Shown here piece by piece: positions 26,943-35,981 of a stretch of DNA of 64,000 nucleotides. Made by a program: the position numbers and the translations under genes. This stretch comes from an uncultured Bacteroidia bacterium (GTDB lineage: Bacteria; Bacteroidota; Bacteroidia; Bacteroidales; Prolixibacteraceae), in contig CAINLJ010000013.1 in the NCBI GenBank assembly GCA_903850335.1, forward strand, positions 1 through 64,000. The letters run 5' to 3'. Below the pieces are notes generated by a model, which saw nothing but the letters and a program-made list of their open reading frames with translations, searched no databases and was not told the origin of the DNA. Position 1 is the stretch's first letter; every line of letters starts with the position of its first letter.

Positions 26943-27941
26943 ATGGACCATCTGCTGCCCGATATTGACTTACAAATAGCTGCCTTTTTATCCGGAAACT
27001 GCAGTACTGAAGAGGCGGAAGCCTTAATGCTATGGCAAAATCAGTCGGATGAAAATAAAAAAACGTTCGATTTGGCTTCCAAGGCCTGGAAAAATTGTCT
27101 CTATCAATTATCGAAAGCAGAAATCAGAAATGATAAGGAACTAGTATTAAGGTCGATACTCAGTCAAACAACGCTCGAGTTAAACAGAAGTAAGGCACTT
27201 TCAAAACTTCTGCGTATAGCCGCTTTTCTTGCTGGACCAGTATTGCTTGCCATTGGATTATATGTTGGATATACAACGAAATCCAACAAGGTAGTTGCCT
27301 GGAATTCAGTTTCGGCACCCCGTAAACATATCGCAATCTTTAATATGGCCGACGGCACTGAGATTTGGTTAAATGCAGGATCGACCCTAAGTTATCCGAC
27401 CGAAATTCAAAATAATAAGAGAGAGGTAAAACTTGTTGGTGAGGGATATTTTAAGGTTACCAAGGATGCGTCCAAACCGTTCATTGTATCCACACCAAAT
27501 ACTACAGTCAGGGTACTTGGAACAACCTTCAACATGAAAGCCTACCCTGATGAAGAAAAGGTGACGACCACCCTGGAGGAGGGTTCAATAGAACTAACAA
27601 CAACCAAAAGCGGCAACTTACCATGTAAACTAAGGCCTGGGGAGCAGGCTATTTGTGTAGTTAAAGAGAATAAGATCACAGTTAATCAAGTTGATGCAAG
27701 CAGATTCAGTGCCTGGAGGAGCGAAAAATTTTTATTCAGGGATGCAGATCTGAAGACAATAATCACCGAGCTCGAGCGGTTGTACGATATTAAAATTCAT
27801 ATTAACAATCCTAAACTTGCTACTCTGCGCTTCAGAGGAATGTTCAGTTATGATCAGGATTTACTCGATGCTTTCGAAACGCTAAAGCGAAGTGTTACTA
27901 TGAACTATACAATCAAAGGTCGGGAAGTATGGCTTGAATAA
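26943..27941 (+). CDS. FecR-type anti-sigma factor
   Basis: I start at the ATG at 26943 (MDHLLPDIDLQIAAFLSGN, 332 aa); the frame extends 14 codons upstream without typical sequence. The cytoplasmic N-terminus binds the sigma factor and is followed by a single membrane span at about residues 90-110. The periplasmic FecR domain has TTVRVLGTTFNMKAYPDEE. The last 70 residues are a DUF4974-type domain (FRDADLKTIITELERLYDI). It would sense the STN domain of the adjacent SusC. Confidence 0.9.
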   Translation: MDHLLPDIDLQIAAFLSGNCSTEEAEALMLWQNQSDENKKTFDLASKAWKNCLYQLSKAEIRNDKELVLRSILSQTTLELNRSKALSKLLRIAAFLAGPVLLAIGLYVGYTTKSNKVVAWNSVSAPRKHIAIFNMADGTEIWLNAGSTLSYPTEIQNNKREVKLVGEGYFKVTKDASKPFIVSTPNTTVRVLGTTFNMKAYPDEEKVTTTLEEGSIELTTTKSGNLPCKLRPGEQAICVVKENKITVNQVDASRFSAWRSEKFLFRDADLKTIITELERLYDIKIHINNPKLATLRFRGMFSYDQDLLDAFETLKRSVTMNYTIKGREVWLE

Positions 27942-28233
27942 ATATTCATGTTAATATATATAATATTTTTACTGTTTATTTAGTAACACAAATGTAACAC
28001 GTATGTAATTGATTTGTAATATTATAGGTGGTTTTTTGTTGTTTAATAATTTGTTAAATGATGCTTTAAAAACTTAATAAATTTAAAAAATCTAAGTGCC
28101 TATGAGAAAATAAACTGCGATGGATCAGATGCAAAAAACAACGGAAATAGTCTCACCTATTCCCGTTGCAGAAAAACGCCGGTGAAGGCGAAAAACGAAT
28201 AAATCATTTTATTACACAAAAACATTCAAAAGT
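27942..28233 (+). promoter_or_regulatory. Leader region of the FecR-linked susC gene
   Basis: This 292-bp gap is AT-rich in its first half and likely holds the sigma-dependent promoter, but I see no certain box. The second half has two hairpins: an 11-bp stem with one mismatch (28140-28150 with 28157-28167) and a short CGCC/GGCG stem (28177-28180 with 28187-28190). A 21-codon ORF (28120-28185, ATG to TGA, MDQMQKTTEIVSPIPVAEKR and one more R) spans them. This layout is compatible with an mRNA leader control element. Confidence 0.35.
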
Positions 28234-31200
28234 ATGAAAAAAAAACCCAATCTAAACAGGGGGAGGGAACTCCTGTTTAAAAAAGTGTCACGTATTATGA
28301 AACTATTCTTAGCTATTTTGGTGATTACAATCACGCAGGCAACGGCAAGTGTATATTCACAAACTGTCCGTCTGAACCTCAAAATGGAGAATGCGACAAT
28401 TGCCGAGGTTTTTGATGCAGTTGAAAAGCAATCCGAGTTTTTCTTTTTCTACAATAAAGGGCAGATCAATGATCAGAAAAAGGTTTCTATCGATTTGCAG
28501 GACAGTAAGATAGATGAAGTTTTGGCCACAGTCTTTGGGAAAGATGCTGTGAGCTATGAAATTATTGGCAGAAATATTATCGTTAAATCGACTGATCCTT
28601 CGGGCTCCTCTTCATCACAACAGGCAGGTCAGAAGATATCCGGCAAGGTTACTGACCAGACTGGGAGCGCTCTGCCTGGTGTAACTGTGGTAGTTTCCGG
28701 CACGTCGACAGGAACGATTACTGATGGAGATGGAAATTATAGCCTTACACTTCCTGCTGGTGCAAGAAGTGTGATATTTTCTTTTATTGGATTACAAAGC
28801 CAGGAGATTTTGGTTTCTGGCAAAAGCACGTTAAATATTACAATGAATGAGCTCACGGTGGGTCTGGAAGAGATCGTGGCGATTGGTTATGGAACAACAA
28901 AAAAGCAGGATTTATCTGCGGCTGTTGCTGTTGTTCAAAACGTAGAAAAATTAAAAGAATCTCCTCAGCTAAGTATTGCCGGGATGATTCAGGGACATGT
29001 TCCGGGCGTTACAATCGTTAATCAGGGTGGCCAGCCAGGTGCAGGTCCGCAGGTAACGATACGCGGAACTGGTTCAAAGACTGAAAGTGTATTGTATGTC
29101 GTGAATGGTGTTCCGGATGCTCCATTTAATCCTGAGGATGTTGAATCGATTACTGTTTTAAAGGATGCTGCCTCAGCTGCTATTTATGGTGCACATGCCG
29201 GTTCAGCAGGTGTTATACTTATTACTACACGTCAGGCAAAGGAAGGGAAACCAACGATTGAGTATAATGGATTTTATGGTGTAAGATCGGCATGGAAATT
29301 ACCACAATCACTAACTGCAAGTGATGAGGCAAAGGTTTCGAACCTGGCATACACCAATGCGGGGATGACTCCCCTTTCGGGCTGGGATGTTACAAAGAAT
29401 CCCAACGATCAGGTTAACCGTACAAACTGGATAGGCACAGTTTTCAGGACAGCAGCCGTTCAGCGCCATACGGTTACCGTTAATGGAGGGACAGACAAAC
29501 TTACCACTTTGTTTCAGGCAAAGTACGAAAAAGAGGATGGGACACTTGTAAATACATATACCCAAAATATAACCTTACGGTTCAATTCCAGTTATCAGAT
29601 CAACAAATACCTTAAATTCAAGGAAGATTTGTTCTGGATCAACAACGACAACAGGGGCACTGATACTCAAAGTGGATATACCGGAACTATTTTATCAGCC
29701 ATTTACATGCCAAGGGCGGCAACTCCCTATTATGCCAATGGCAAATTTGGTGGTGTTGGCCCTGTTGATTCCCCTTATCTTGGTATCCATGGTGATGTCG
29801 TCAATCCTCTTGCATCGTTGTTGAGAAATCAGAGCTATGTCCGTAACAGCAATCTACTCTCTACCTCAGAACTTCATCTTACTGATATAGTAAAAGGCCT
29901 GGAAATTACTTCAAGGTTTGCTTACAAAGGTTTTAACTCATTTTACAAGAATTTCAATTATCTGCGCCCTGAGCCAGGTAAGCCAAACAACCAAAACAGC
30001 CTTGATTACAACACAGGAAAGGATTACCATTGGATTTGGGAGAATACAATTAATTACAGCCGAGTATTCGACAGGCACAATCTTGGTTTAATGGCATCAA
30101 CAATGTCAAAGGAAGATGCTAGCAGAAGCTTCGGACTTACTGCCAGAGATTTCACCCGTGAAGATGCATGGGCGCAATATCTTGTAAACGCACAAACTTT
30201 CTCAAAAGACCGTCCCTGGGATGGCGAATATAAAGACCGCAACCTTTCGTATGTTGGACGTGTATCCTATAGTTATGCAGACCGTTATTTCGCCACTGCA
30301 AGTTATCGCCGTGATATAGCAGGTCGCCTCGCTGTTGGAAACCGTTCAAAGGATTATCCCGGAGTCACTGGAGCCTGGAAAATTACTTCAGAGCCCTGGT
30401 TTAAAGTTTCAATAATCGACCTTTTAAAGGTACGTGCCAGCTGGGGTAAAATCGGTAACCTGGGTTCAATTGGGATGTATTATGGATATCCAAGCCTTTC
30501 AGGCGATTACACCTACCAGGTTGGAAACGGGGCCCCTTATTCACCAGCCGCTTATGTTTCGAGCGCATATAATTCTAAGTTATCCTGGGAAACCACACAA
30601 CAAACTGACTTCGGGATTGATGTGCTGATGTTAAAGAAGAGACTTAGCATTACCGCAGATTATTTCATGAAGAAAACTTTTGACCTTATTAAACAGCAGG
30701 ATACCAAATGGACAGCCACTTATGGTGTCAGCGCACCTCTTATCAACGAGGGTGAGATCTCGAATAAAGGATTTGAATTTGCAGCCAACTGGTCTGATAA
30801 AACCGGTGAGCTAAATTATAATGTAGGACTTAACTTCGCGACGTTACAAAACAAAGTAACCTATATCGATCAGAACCCAACATCTTATTGGGCTCATGGT
30901 GATTCATGGAGAGGTATTCTTGCCCCCTTCCGTTCAACAGTCGGTCAGCCCTACTATTCTTATTGGCTGGTTCAAACAGCAGGTATATTTAAGAGTGCCG
31001 CCGAGGTAGCAGCATATACTAAAGATGGCGCTCTTATTCAGCCAAATGCAAAACCTGGAGACCTTAAATTTATTGACAAGAATGGTGATGGGAAAATCAG
31101 TGATGCCGACCGGGTTTATATGGGCAATGCTTTCCCAAAATTCACTTATGGATTCAATGTAAATTTAAACTGGAAAAACTGGGACTTAAGTATGTTCTTC

Positions 31201-31608
31201 CAGGGAGTCAGTGGTGTTAAACTATTTAACGCGTTCAAAGAGTCGACGTTAAATGCTTCTGAGCAAGGTTACAATCGCTGGGACAAAATTCTAGGCGCGT
31301 GGTCACCTACAAACACAGGCTCGTCAATTCCGCAAATTAGCGCAAGTGATGCAAATAAAAACTTTGGAACACCTTCTGACTGGTACCTTGAAAACGGCGA
31401 TTATCTTCGTTTGAAGAACCTTTTAATCGGCTATACATTCAAAAAGACACCTTGGAATGGTTCGCTTAGACTGTATTTCAGCGGAGAGAACCTCCTTACA
31501 TTCACAAAGTATTCAGGAATGGATCCCGAAGTTGGAGGTTACGGTCTTGATGGAGGCCAGTATCCTGTATCAAGAGTATTCTCATTTGGAGCTAAACTTA
31601 ATTTCTAA
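28234..31608 (+). CDS. SusC-type TonB-dependent transporter with STN signalling domain
   Basis: This 1124-aa outer-membrane transporter has a long-n-region signal peptide (to about residue 42) and an STN domain at about 45-118 that transmits ligand status to FecR. A CarboxypepD-regulatory-like domain follows at about 133-210 (ISGKVTDQTGSALPGVTV), then the plug from about 220 (GYGTTKKQDLSAAVAVV; VLKDAASAAIYG). A large beta-barrel ends SFGAKLNF. It should import oligosaccharides using TonB energy, capped by the SusD encoded 18 bp downstream. The STN domain is absent from the two other SusC proteins of this window, which fits regulation by the ECF/FecR pair here only. Confidence 0.95.
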   Translation: MKKKPNLNRGRELLFKKVSRIMKLFLAILVITITQATASVYSQTVRLNLKMENATIAEVFDAVEKQSEFFFFYNKGQINDQKKVSIDLQDSKIDEVLATVFGKDAVSYEIIGRNIIVKSTDPSGSSSSQQAGQKISGKVTDQTGSALPGVTVVVSGTSTGTITDGDGNYSLTLPAGARSVIFSFIGLQSQEILVSGKSTLNITMNELTVGLEEIVAIGYGTTKKQDLSAAVAVVQNVEKLKESPQLSIAGMIQGHVPGVTIVNQGGQPGAGPQVTIRGTGSKTESVLYVVNGVPDAPFNPEDVESITVLKDAASAAIYGAHAGSAGVILITTRQAKEGKPTIEYNGFYGVRSAWKLPQSLTASDEAKVSNLAYTNAGMTPLSGWDVTKNPNDQVNRTNWIGTVFRTAAVQRHTVTVNGGTDKLTTLFQAKYEKEDGTLVNTYTQNITLRFNSSYQINKYLKFKEDLFWINNDNRGTDTQSGYTGTILSAIYMPRAATPYYANGKFGGVGPVDSPYLGIHGDVVNPLASLLRNQSYVRNSNLLSTSELHLTDIVKGLEITSRFAYKGFNSFYKNFNYLRPEPGKPNNQNSLDYNTGKDYHWIWENTINYSRVFDRHNLGLMASTMSKEDASRSFGLTARDFTREDAWAQYLVNAQTFSKDRPWDGEYKDRNLSYVGRVSYSYADRYFATASYRRDIAGRLAVGNRSKDYPGVTGAWKITSEPWFKVSIIDLLKVRASWGKIGNLGSIGMYYGYPSLSGDYTYQVGNGAPYSPAAYVSSAYNSKLSWETTQQTDFGIDVLMLKKRLSITADYFMKKTFDLIKQQDTKWTATYGVSAPLINEGEISNKGFEFAANWSDKTGELNYNVGLNFATLQNKVTYIDQNPTSYWAHGDSWRGILAPFRSTVGQPYYSYWLVQTAGIFKSAAEVAAYTKDGALIQPNAKPGDLKFIDKNGDGKISDADRVYMGNAFPKFTYGFNVNLNWKNWDLSMFFQGVSGVKLFNAFKESTLNASEQGYNRWDKILGAWSPTNTGSSIPQISASDANKNFGTPSDWYLENGDYLRLKNLLIGYTFKKTPWNGSLRLYFSGENLLTFTKYSGMDPEVGGYGLDGGQYPVSRVFSFGAKLNF

Positions 31609-31626
31609 TTTTAAAAAATCAGAAAA

Positions 31627-33213
31627 ATGAAAAAAATATATTTCATCTTATTAACCCTCGTTCTTTCTACCTCTTGTTCGAAAGACTGGGTCGACACCAA
31701 GCCTAACGGACTGCCAACTACGGCGTATTTCTGGCAGAGTGAGGAGGATATCAATAAGGCAGTCGCGGCAATGTACATTTCATTACGTTATGAATCAACC
31801 TGGGGACGTAACCTCTTCTGGGTTCAGGCTGCCAGCGATGACCTGATCATTGGACGTACAAAGGCAGATGCCGAAAACATCAAAAACTTTATTTGTTCTG
31901 GCCGCGAAGGATATACAGTTGGCGCCTTCAATGACCTTTACTGGACAATGGATAAGGCAAATCAGCTTCTGGCGAATATTGATAATGCAAAGAATGTTAG
32001 TGATGCGATTAAAAATCGCGCCAAAGGGGAGGCATATTTTATCCGCGGACTGACACACTTCTGGGTAGCTTATTTATACGGCACAGATAAACAAGGAGTT
32101 CCTTATGACGGACCAGAAAATCCGGAATACCAAAAACGAATTCCACCACAATTGGCATCTGTCAAGGATAACTATGCTCAAATAATCTCAGACTTTACAA
32201 AAGCTGCGGATCTCCTTCCCTTATTCCAGACTTATGGCAGTGCCGATCAGGGACGTGCACATAAAGCAGCAGCATGGGGATATATGGTAAAAGCTTATGC
32301 TTACTGGGCTGCCTGGGATAATACTAAATGGGCATTAATTCCTGATTTGTGTGATAAAATTAAGAACGAAGGTGGCCGTGCACTGGCAAAAGTCTCTGGC
32401 GATCCTAAAGCAAGTTTTAGGGCAGCTTTCACAATTGCCCAAAATTGGGGATCCGAGTATATCTGGTCTGTGACATCAGGTACACAGGGAGGCAGTGAAT
32501 TTCCGGGCGTAGTTCTCGAAAATAAAGGATGGGGTAAATATAACGGATGGGGATATTTCCAGCCAACGGAAGAGCTCTACGAAGAATACGAAGCCAATGA
32601 TCCGCGCCGTGAAGTTACAATTCTAAAATTTGGAGACCAGTTTACCTATTTTGGAGTTCCTACAAGGTATAATTCAACAAATAGCCTATCGGGATTCCAG
32701 ATTAACAAATATATGGAGCCCTATAGCTATGGAACAGGTGGTAATTCAGGTTCTAATGCTTTCATTAATCAAAACGGCGATTATCCAACCACTTCCCTGA
32801 ACCTCCCATTGATGCGGTATGCTGAGGTGCTTCTATTTAAAGCTGAGGCACTTATAAATCTCAATAGGGCTTCGGAGGCTGCAGCACCTTTGAACGAAAT
32901 AAGGGCTCGTGTCGGACTCGACCCTGTTGCCACTCCAACACTCGATGCATTGAAACATGAACGCCGCTGTGAGCTTGCCTGCGAATGGACTGACCGGTTT
33001 CATGACTTAAAACGTTGGGGCGATGTGGCTAAAATCCAGATGCCATTACATGGCCGGAGTCATGCCGATAAGACAAATCCTGACTCTCCTTACACAATAG
33101 TTCAAGTATGGAAAGCCAGAACTTACGATCCTGCAAAGGCTATCGTCTGGCCTTACAATCCGGATGAAATTTCACGTTCGAACGGCGCCTATAAACAAAA
33201 TTCAGGCTGGTGA
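31627..33213 (+). CDS. SusD/RagB-type outer-membrane glycan-binding lipoprotein
   Basis: This 528-aa lipoprotein has the lipobox LSTSC near residue 17. The N-terminal SusD-like part includes NKAVAAMYISLRYES. The C-terminal RagB/SusD domain has LPLMRYAEVLLFKAEALINL and HERRCELACEWTDRFHDLKRWG, which are family hallmarks. It forms the lid of the SusC transporter encoded 18 bp upstream. No enzyme gene follows on this strand; a terminator lies 83 bp downstream, so the cassette has only four genes. Confidence 0.94.
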   Translation: MKKIYFILLTLVLSTSCSKDWVDTKPNGLPTTAYFWQSEEDINKAVAAMYISLRYESTWGRNLFWVQAASDDLIIGRTKADAENIKNFICSGREGYTVGAFNDLYWTMDKANQLLANIDNAKNVSDAIKNRAKGEAYFIRGLTHFWVAYLYGTDKQGVPYDGPENPEYQKRIPPQLASVKDNYAQIISDFTKAADLLPLFQTYGSADQGRAHKAAAWGYMVKAYAYWAAWDNTKWALIPDLCDKIKNEGGRALAKVSGDPKASFRAAFTIAQNWGSEYIWSVTSGTQGGSEFPGVVLENKGWGKYNGWGYFQPTEELYEEYEANDPRREVTILKFGDQFTYFGVPTRYNSTNSLSGFQINKYMEPYSYGTGGNSGSNAFINQNGDYPTTSLNLPLMRYAEVLLFKAEALINLNRASEAAAPLNEIRARVGLDPVATPTLDALKHERRCELACEWTDRFHDLKRWGDVAKIQMPLHGRSHADKTNPDSPYTIVQVWKARTYDPAKAIVWPYNPDEISRSNGAYKQNSGW

Positions 33214-33295
33214 TCCAATCTGCTTAATCCTTATCCTGAAATAAAAAACTATTCATCGGTTATTTCATTTTTCATGCGATAATCCATTAGATTTT

Positions 33296-33321
33296 ACAAG
33301 AGCCGGAGGTCCGGCTCTTGT
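33296..33321 (+). terminator. Strong intrinsic terminator after susD
   Basis: A perfect 11-bp stem (acaagagccgg / ccggctcttgt) with a 4-base loop is followed by ttttatttta. It closes the sigma/fecR/susC/susD transcript and also lies at the end of the opposing PUL. Confidence 0.85.
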
Positions 33322-33327
33322 TTTATT

Positions 33328-33738
33328 TTATACTTTTGGGTGATTTTTAGCCACCGGCAGGTATCTCCTGAAAAATTCAGCAGAGTCTGTAACCTCTGCC
33401 CGTAAGGTGCCGGATTCAAAAAAGGATATCACATTAAACGTGTTGTTATACATTGTTTTATAATTGGACATTGAGAATGGTTTATCTGACTCCCCTTTAT
33501 TGGAAAGCCAGTGTAGTTTGGCCTGATTTTCTGCAGTAAGTTTTGTATTGGCAAGACTTGCATAGTGAGACAAAAGGTTCAGTGCTTTTTTTCCAAATTG
33601 ATCCGTCGAAGGTGTTTGCCAGGCTTTGCGTATATAACTGGGATCAAATGGCTTCTCAAACTGATTCCTGTAGGTTTGTTCACAAACAGGGCTGGAAGGT
33701 CCAAGTTGCAAGAAATTAATCCTACCTTTGATGCTCAA
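33328..33738 (-). pseudogene. Unrecognised ORF without proper start, probable gene remnant
   Basis: The frame is open from about 33768 to a stop at 33328. Its first possible start is a TTG at 33738, giving 136 aa with no signal peptide, no membrane segment and no motif I recognise. It begins exactly where the ruined GH43 gene loses its similarity and shares its strand, so it may be the tail of the same dead gene or of a neighbour. Residues such as SFFESGTLRAEVTDSAEFF look protein-like rather than random. I assign no function. Confidence 0.35.
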
Positions 33739-33764
33739 AATATGCCAAAGAACGCTAACGATAA

Positions 33765-34070
33765 AATCCTATTGGTGATTTTCTCACTGAATTGCCTGTT
33801 CAGTGAGTCAGCTCACAGCGACCCATGTGAGAATAGCAGGGTAATAGATTGGTAATATTTACCACCCTTATACATACCATCAGGTGCATAAAGCAGATCA
33901 TCACTGTAGGCATATAATATCTCCTTTCCACCTAGAGGCAAAACTAATTGGTGTTAATTTCCCATTATTGCAAATATCCGGAAGACAACACATCATATCT
34001 TCACGAGGAATAATATTTTGGACTTTCATCACGTGAACCATAAACACAAAATTTCCAACTTTGTAACTCA
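33765..34070 (-). pseudogene. Decayed GH43-type glycosidase fragment
   Basis: Pieces in different minus-strand frames line up with GH43 five-bladed-propeller enzymes in the right order. They are CVYGSRDESPKYYSS followed by TGA (about 34047-34005), RYDVLSSGYLQ followed by TAA, LYAPDGMYKGGKYY (about 33893-33852) and AVSDSLNRQFSEK (about 33825-33780). In intact GH43 proteins the same order is YGSxD, LYAPDxxYKxGKYY, then AVSDSPTGPF. At least two in-frame stops and two frameshifts make this a pseudogene. It directly follows the GH78 gene and was presumably the last PUL enzyme, probably an arabinosidase. Confidence 0.6.
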
Positions 34071-34107
34071 ATACATTAATTACTAAGCTCTCTCGAATAT
34101 TTAAGAT

Positions 34108-35874
34108 CTAATCTGTCAAAATATTTACTTCCTTAGGTGCCATAAAAGTTGTATTCACCTTCCCGTTGGGCATTTTTCTGTGTTCAATTTTCACTACTCC
34201 ATATGGGGTAGGGAATGTCCCCTTTACCCATTGCAAATCGCCAAGGTGCGGTTCAATTTTAATTACTTTACAACCTGGTTTTATTACCTTTACACCTAAT
34301 ACATATTGTGTCAACCACGAAGTAGGCCCCGAAGCCCAACCATGACACAAACTGTGGCGTAAACTTTTATAACAATACCCACCATACGTTAAATGAACAT
34401 CCGTTTTCCCTTCCGGAACAAGTTCATCAATTCGGGCACCATTTTTCATCCAGTCGATATCAAAATCTTCCCAGAAAGTTGTTGCACCAAGGTCGAGCAT
34501 ACCGCCCCAATATTGCCGGATATTGTCGATTGCGCCCTGAAAATCGCCAGCCTTTGCGCGCGCCAGGAGCATATAATAACCGTAATAGGTAGACATTTTA
34601 TGAACACTGTCACGGGCCAGTATTTCGGAATTGGTTTTTTCAGGTGAGACTATTTCTGCGAGGGCAAGTAGTGCTGCAGCCTGTTTTGATCCTGACATTT
34701 CGGGTGTATGTTTTTTGAGTTTTGTCAGGCTTAAGCTGCATATTTTTACAGTTTCCACATCACCCAGAATCGTGCAGAGCTCAACGCCTGCCTGGAAAGT
34801 CATGACCATCAATGATTGCAAACCGGCATGAATAGCTAGTATATTCTCGCTTGAGGGCCAATCAAGAAAACGTGTACCATCAAGGATCTCTTTCCCGTCC
34901 GGGTCAATTTTTGTTGAAAGTTGCCGTAATAAAGCCCCAAGGTAAACCTTCTGTTGCTTAAGATAATCGAGATTTCCCTGGTAATAGTACCAGTCACGGT
35001 GGATCAGTATCCACCACATTGAATAGGAGCTGATACCATTCATCCAGTTGGGAAGCGGAGTGATATTACGGACCAGATCAAGGCTTTTCGGAACAACACC
35101 GATGTTTCCGAACACTGAATTTATGGTCATCACCTCAGTGTGCATATCTCCTATCCATACTAGCCGGTCGCGTTTAATACCGTCCCAAAGGTAATCCTGC
35201 ATATTCAGATGAACAGTATAAGCACCTGTCATCCAGATTTTATTGAGCCGCTCGTCATTACAACTGAATGAACCCAGGTAAGGGATATCTCGGTAGGTAA
35301 AGATAGCGTTCACCTCCTTCAACTCCAGTTTTGTGTTAGGATCAACCAGCTGAATGTTGGCAAATCGGAATCCTGAATTGCCAATTTCCAGTCGTCCCAA
35401 CCAGGGTAATTCGACAATAAAATCCCGCATCGCATGGTCATTGGTTGCCCCGTCTTTTGAAATATCGCTCAGAGTTTCACTCACCGATTCCCCTAGCCGT
35501 ATACGGACCTTTGCGGCAGGATTGTTGTTGCTAATGGTTGTTACAAGCTCGATACCACCCTGGATTTCTCTTCCGAAATCAAGGATAATCCCAGGTTTGG
35601 AATCTTTATCACTGATCAACGTAAGGTAGATACCCTGGTTCAGGTCTGCCTGTCCAATGCCAGGTTTAAGGATGTTCTCTGCGTTCAACACCTGTTTTCC
35701 GGAGTGATTATCGTAAACCGAGATAACGCGGGTAGGATTGAGAAATGTCCGCGTTAATGCTGTTGACCTTCCACTTATTCCATCCTTTATAAATACAGGC
35801 GGTAACTGGCCAAAAGATGTTCCTGAAACGCATAAAAGCAAGATCCCCAATAATTTTCGGCTACAAATTTTCAT
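34108..35874 (-). CDS. GH78-type alpha-L-rhamnosidase
   Basis: This 588-aa protein has a signal peptide (MKICSRKLLGILLLCVSGTSFGQ) and should release alpha-L-rhamnose. The (alpha/alpha)6 barrel contains DGIKRDRLVWIGD at residues 231-243. It aligns with the GH78 active-site block D-x4-E-x6-D of characterised enzymes; here the middle acid (general acid position) is D236 instead of Glu. A beta-sandwich precedes the barrel and a short one closes it (VIKPGCKVIKIEPHLGDLQW). It is shorter than many GH78 enzymes (700-1000 aa) because it lacks the extra N-terminal CBM domains. It is the last intact gene of the minus-strand PUL. Confidence 0.85.
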   Translation of the reverse strand: MKICSRKLLGILLLCVSGTSFGQLPPVFIKDGISGRSTALTRTFLNPTRVISVYDNHSGKQVLNAENILKPGIGQADLNQGIYLTLISDKDSKPGIILDFGREIQGGIELVTTISNNNPAAKVRIRLGESVSETLSDISKDGATNDHAMRDFIVELPWLGRLEIGNSGFRFANIQLVDPNTKLELKEVNAIFTYRDIPYLGSFSCNDERLNKIWMTGAYTVHLNMQDYLWDGIKRDRLVWIGDMHTEVMTINSVFGNIGVVPKSLDLVRNITPLPNWMNGISSYSMWWILIHRDWYYYQGNLDYLKQQKVYLGALLRQLSTKIDPDGKEILDGTRFLDWPSSENILAIHAGLQSLMVMTFQAGVELCTILGDVETVKICSLSLTKLKKHTPEMSGSKQAAALLALAEIVSPEKTNSEILARDSVHKMSTYYGYYMLLARAKAGDFQGAIDNIRQYWGGMLDLGATTFWEDFDIDWMKNGARIDELVPEGKTDVHLTYGGYCYKSLRHSLCHGWASGPTSWLTQYVLGVKVIKPGCKVIKIEPHLGDLQWVKGTFPTPYGVVKIEHRKMPNGKVNTTFMAPKEVNILTD

Positions 35875-35981
35875 TATAATATATTTATTGATAGTAATGA
35901 TAAGAATTCGCTTTGGATCAAAAAATGATTCGCCACTTTTACCTAATGATATTTTTTATTGATTGATAGCTGTATAGATAG

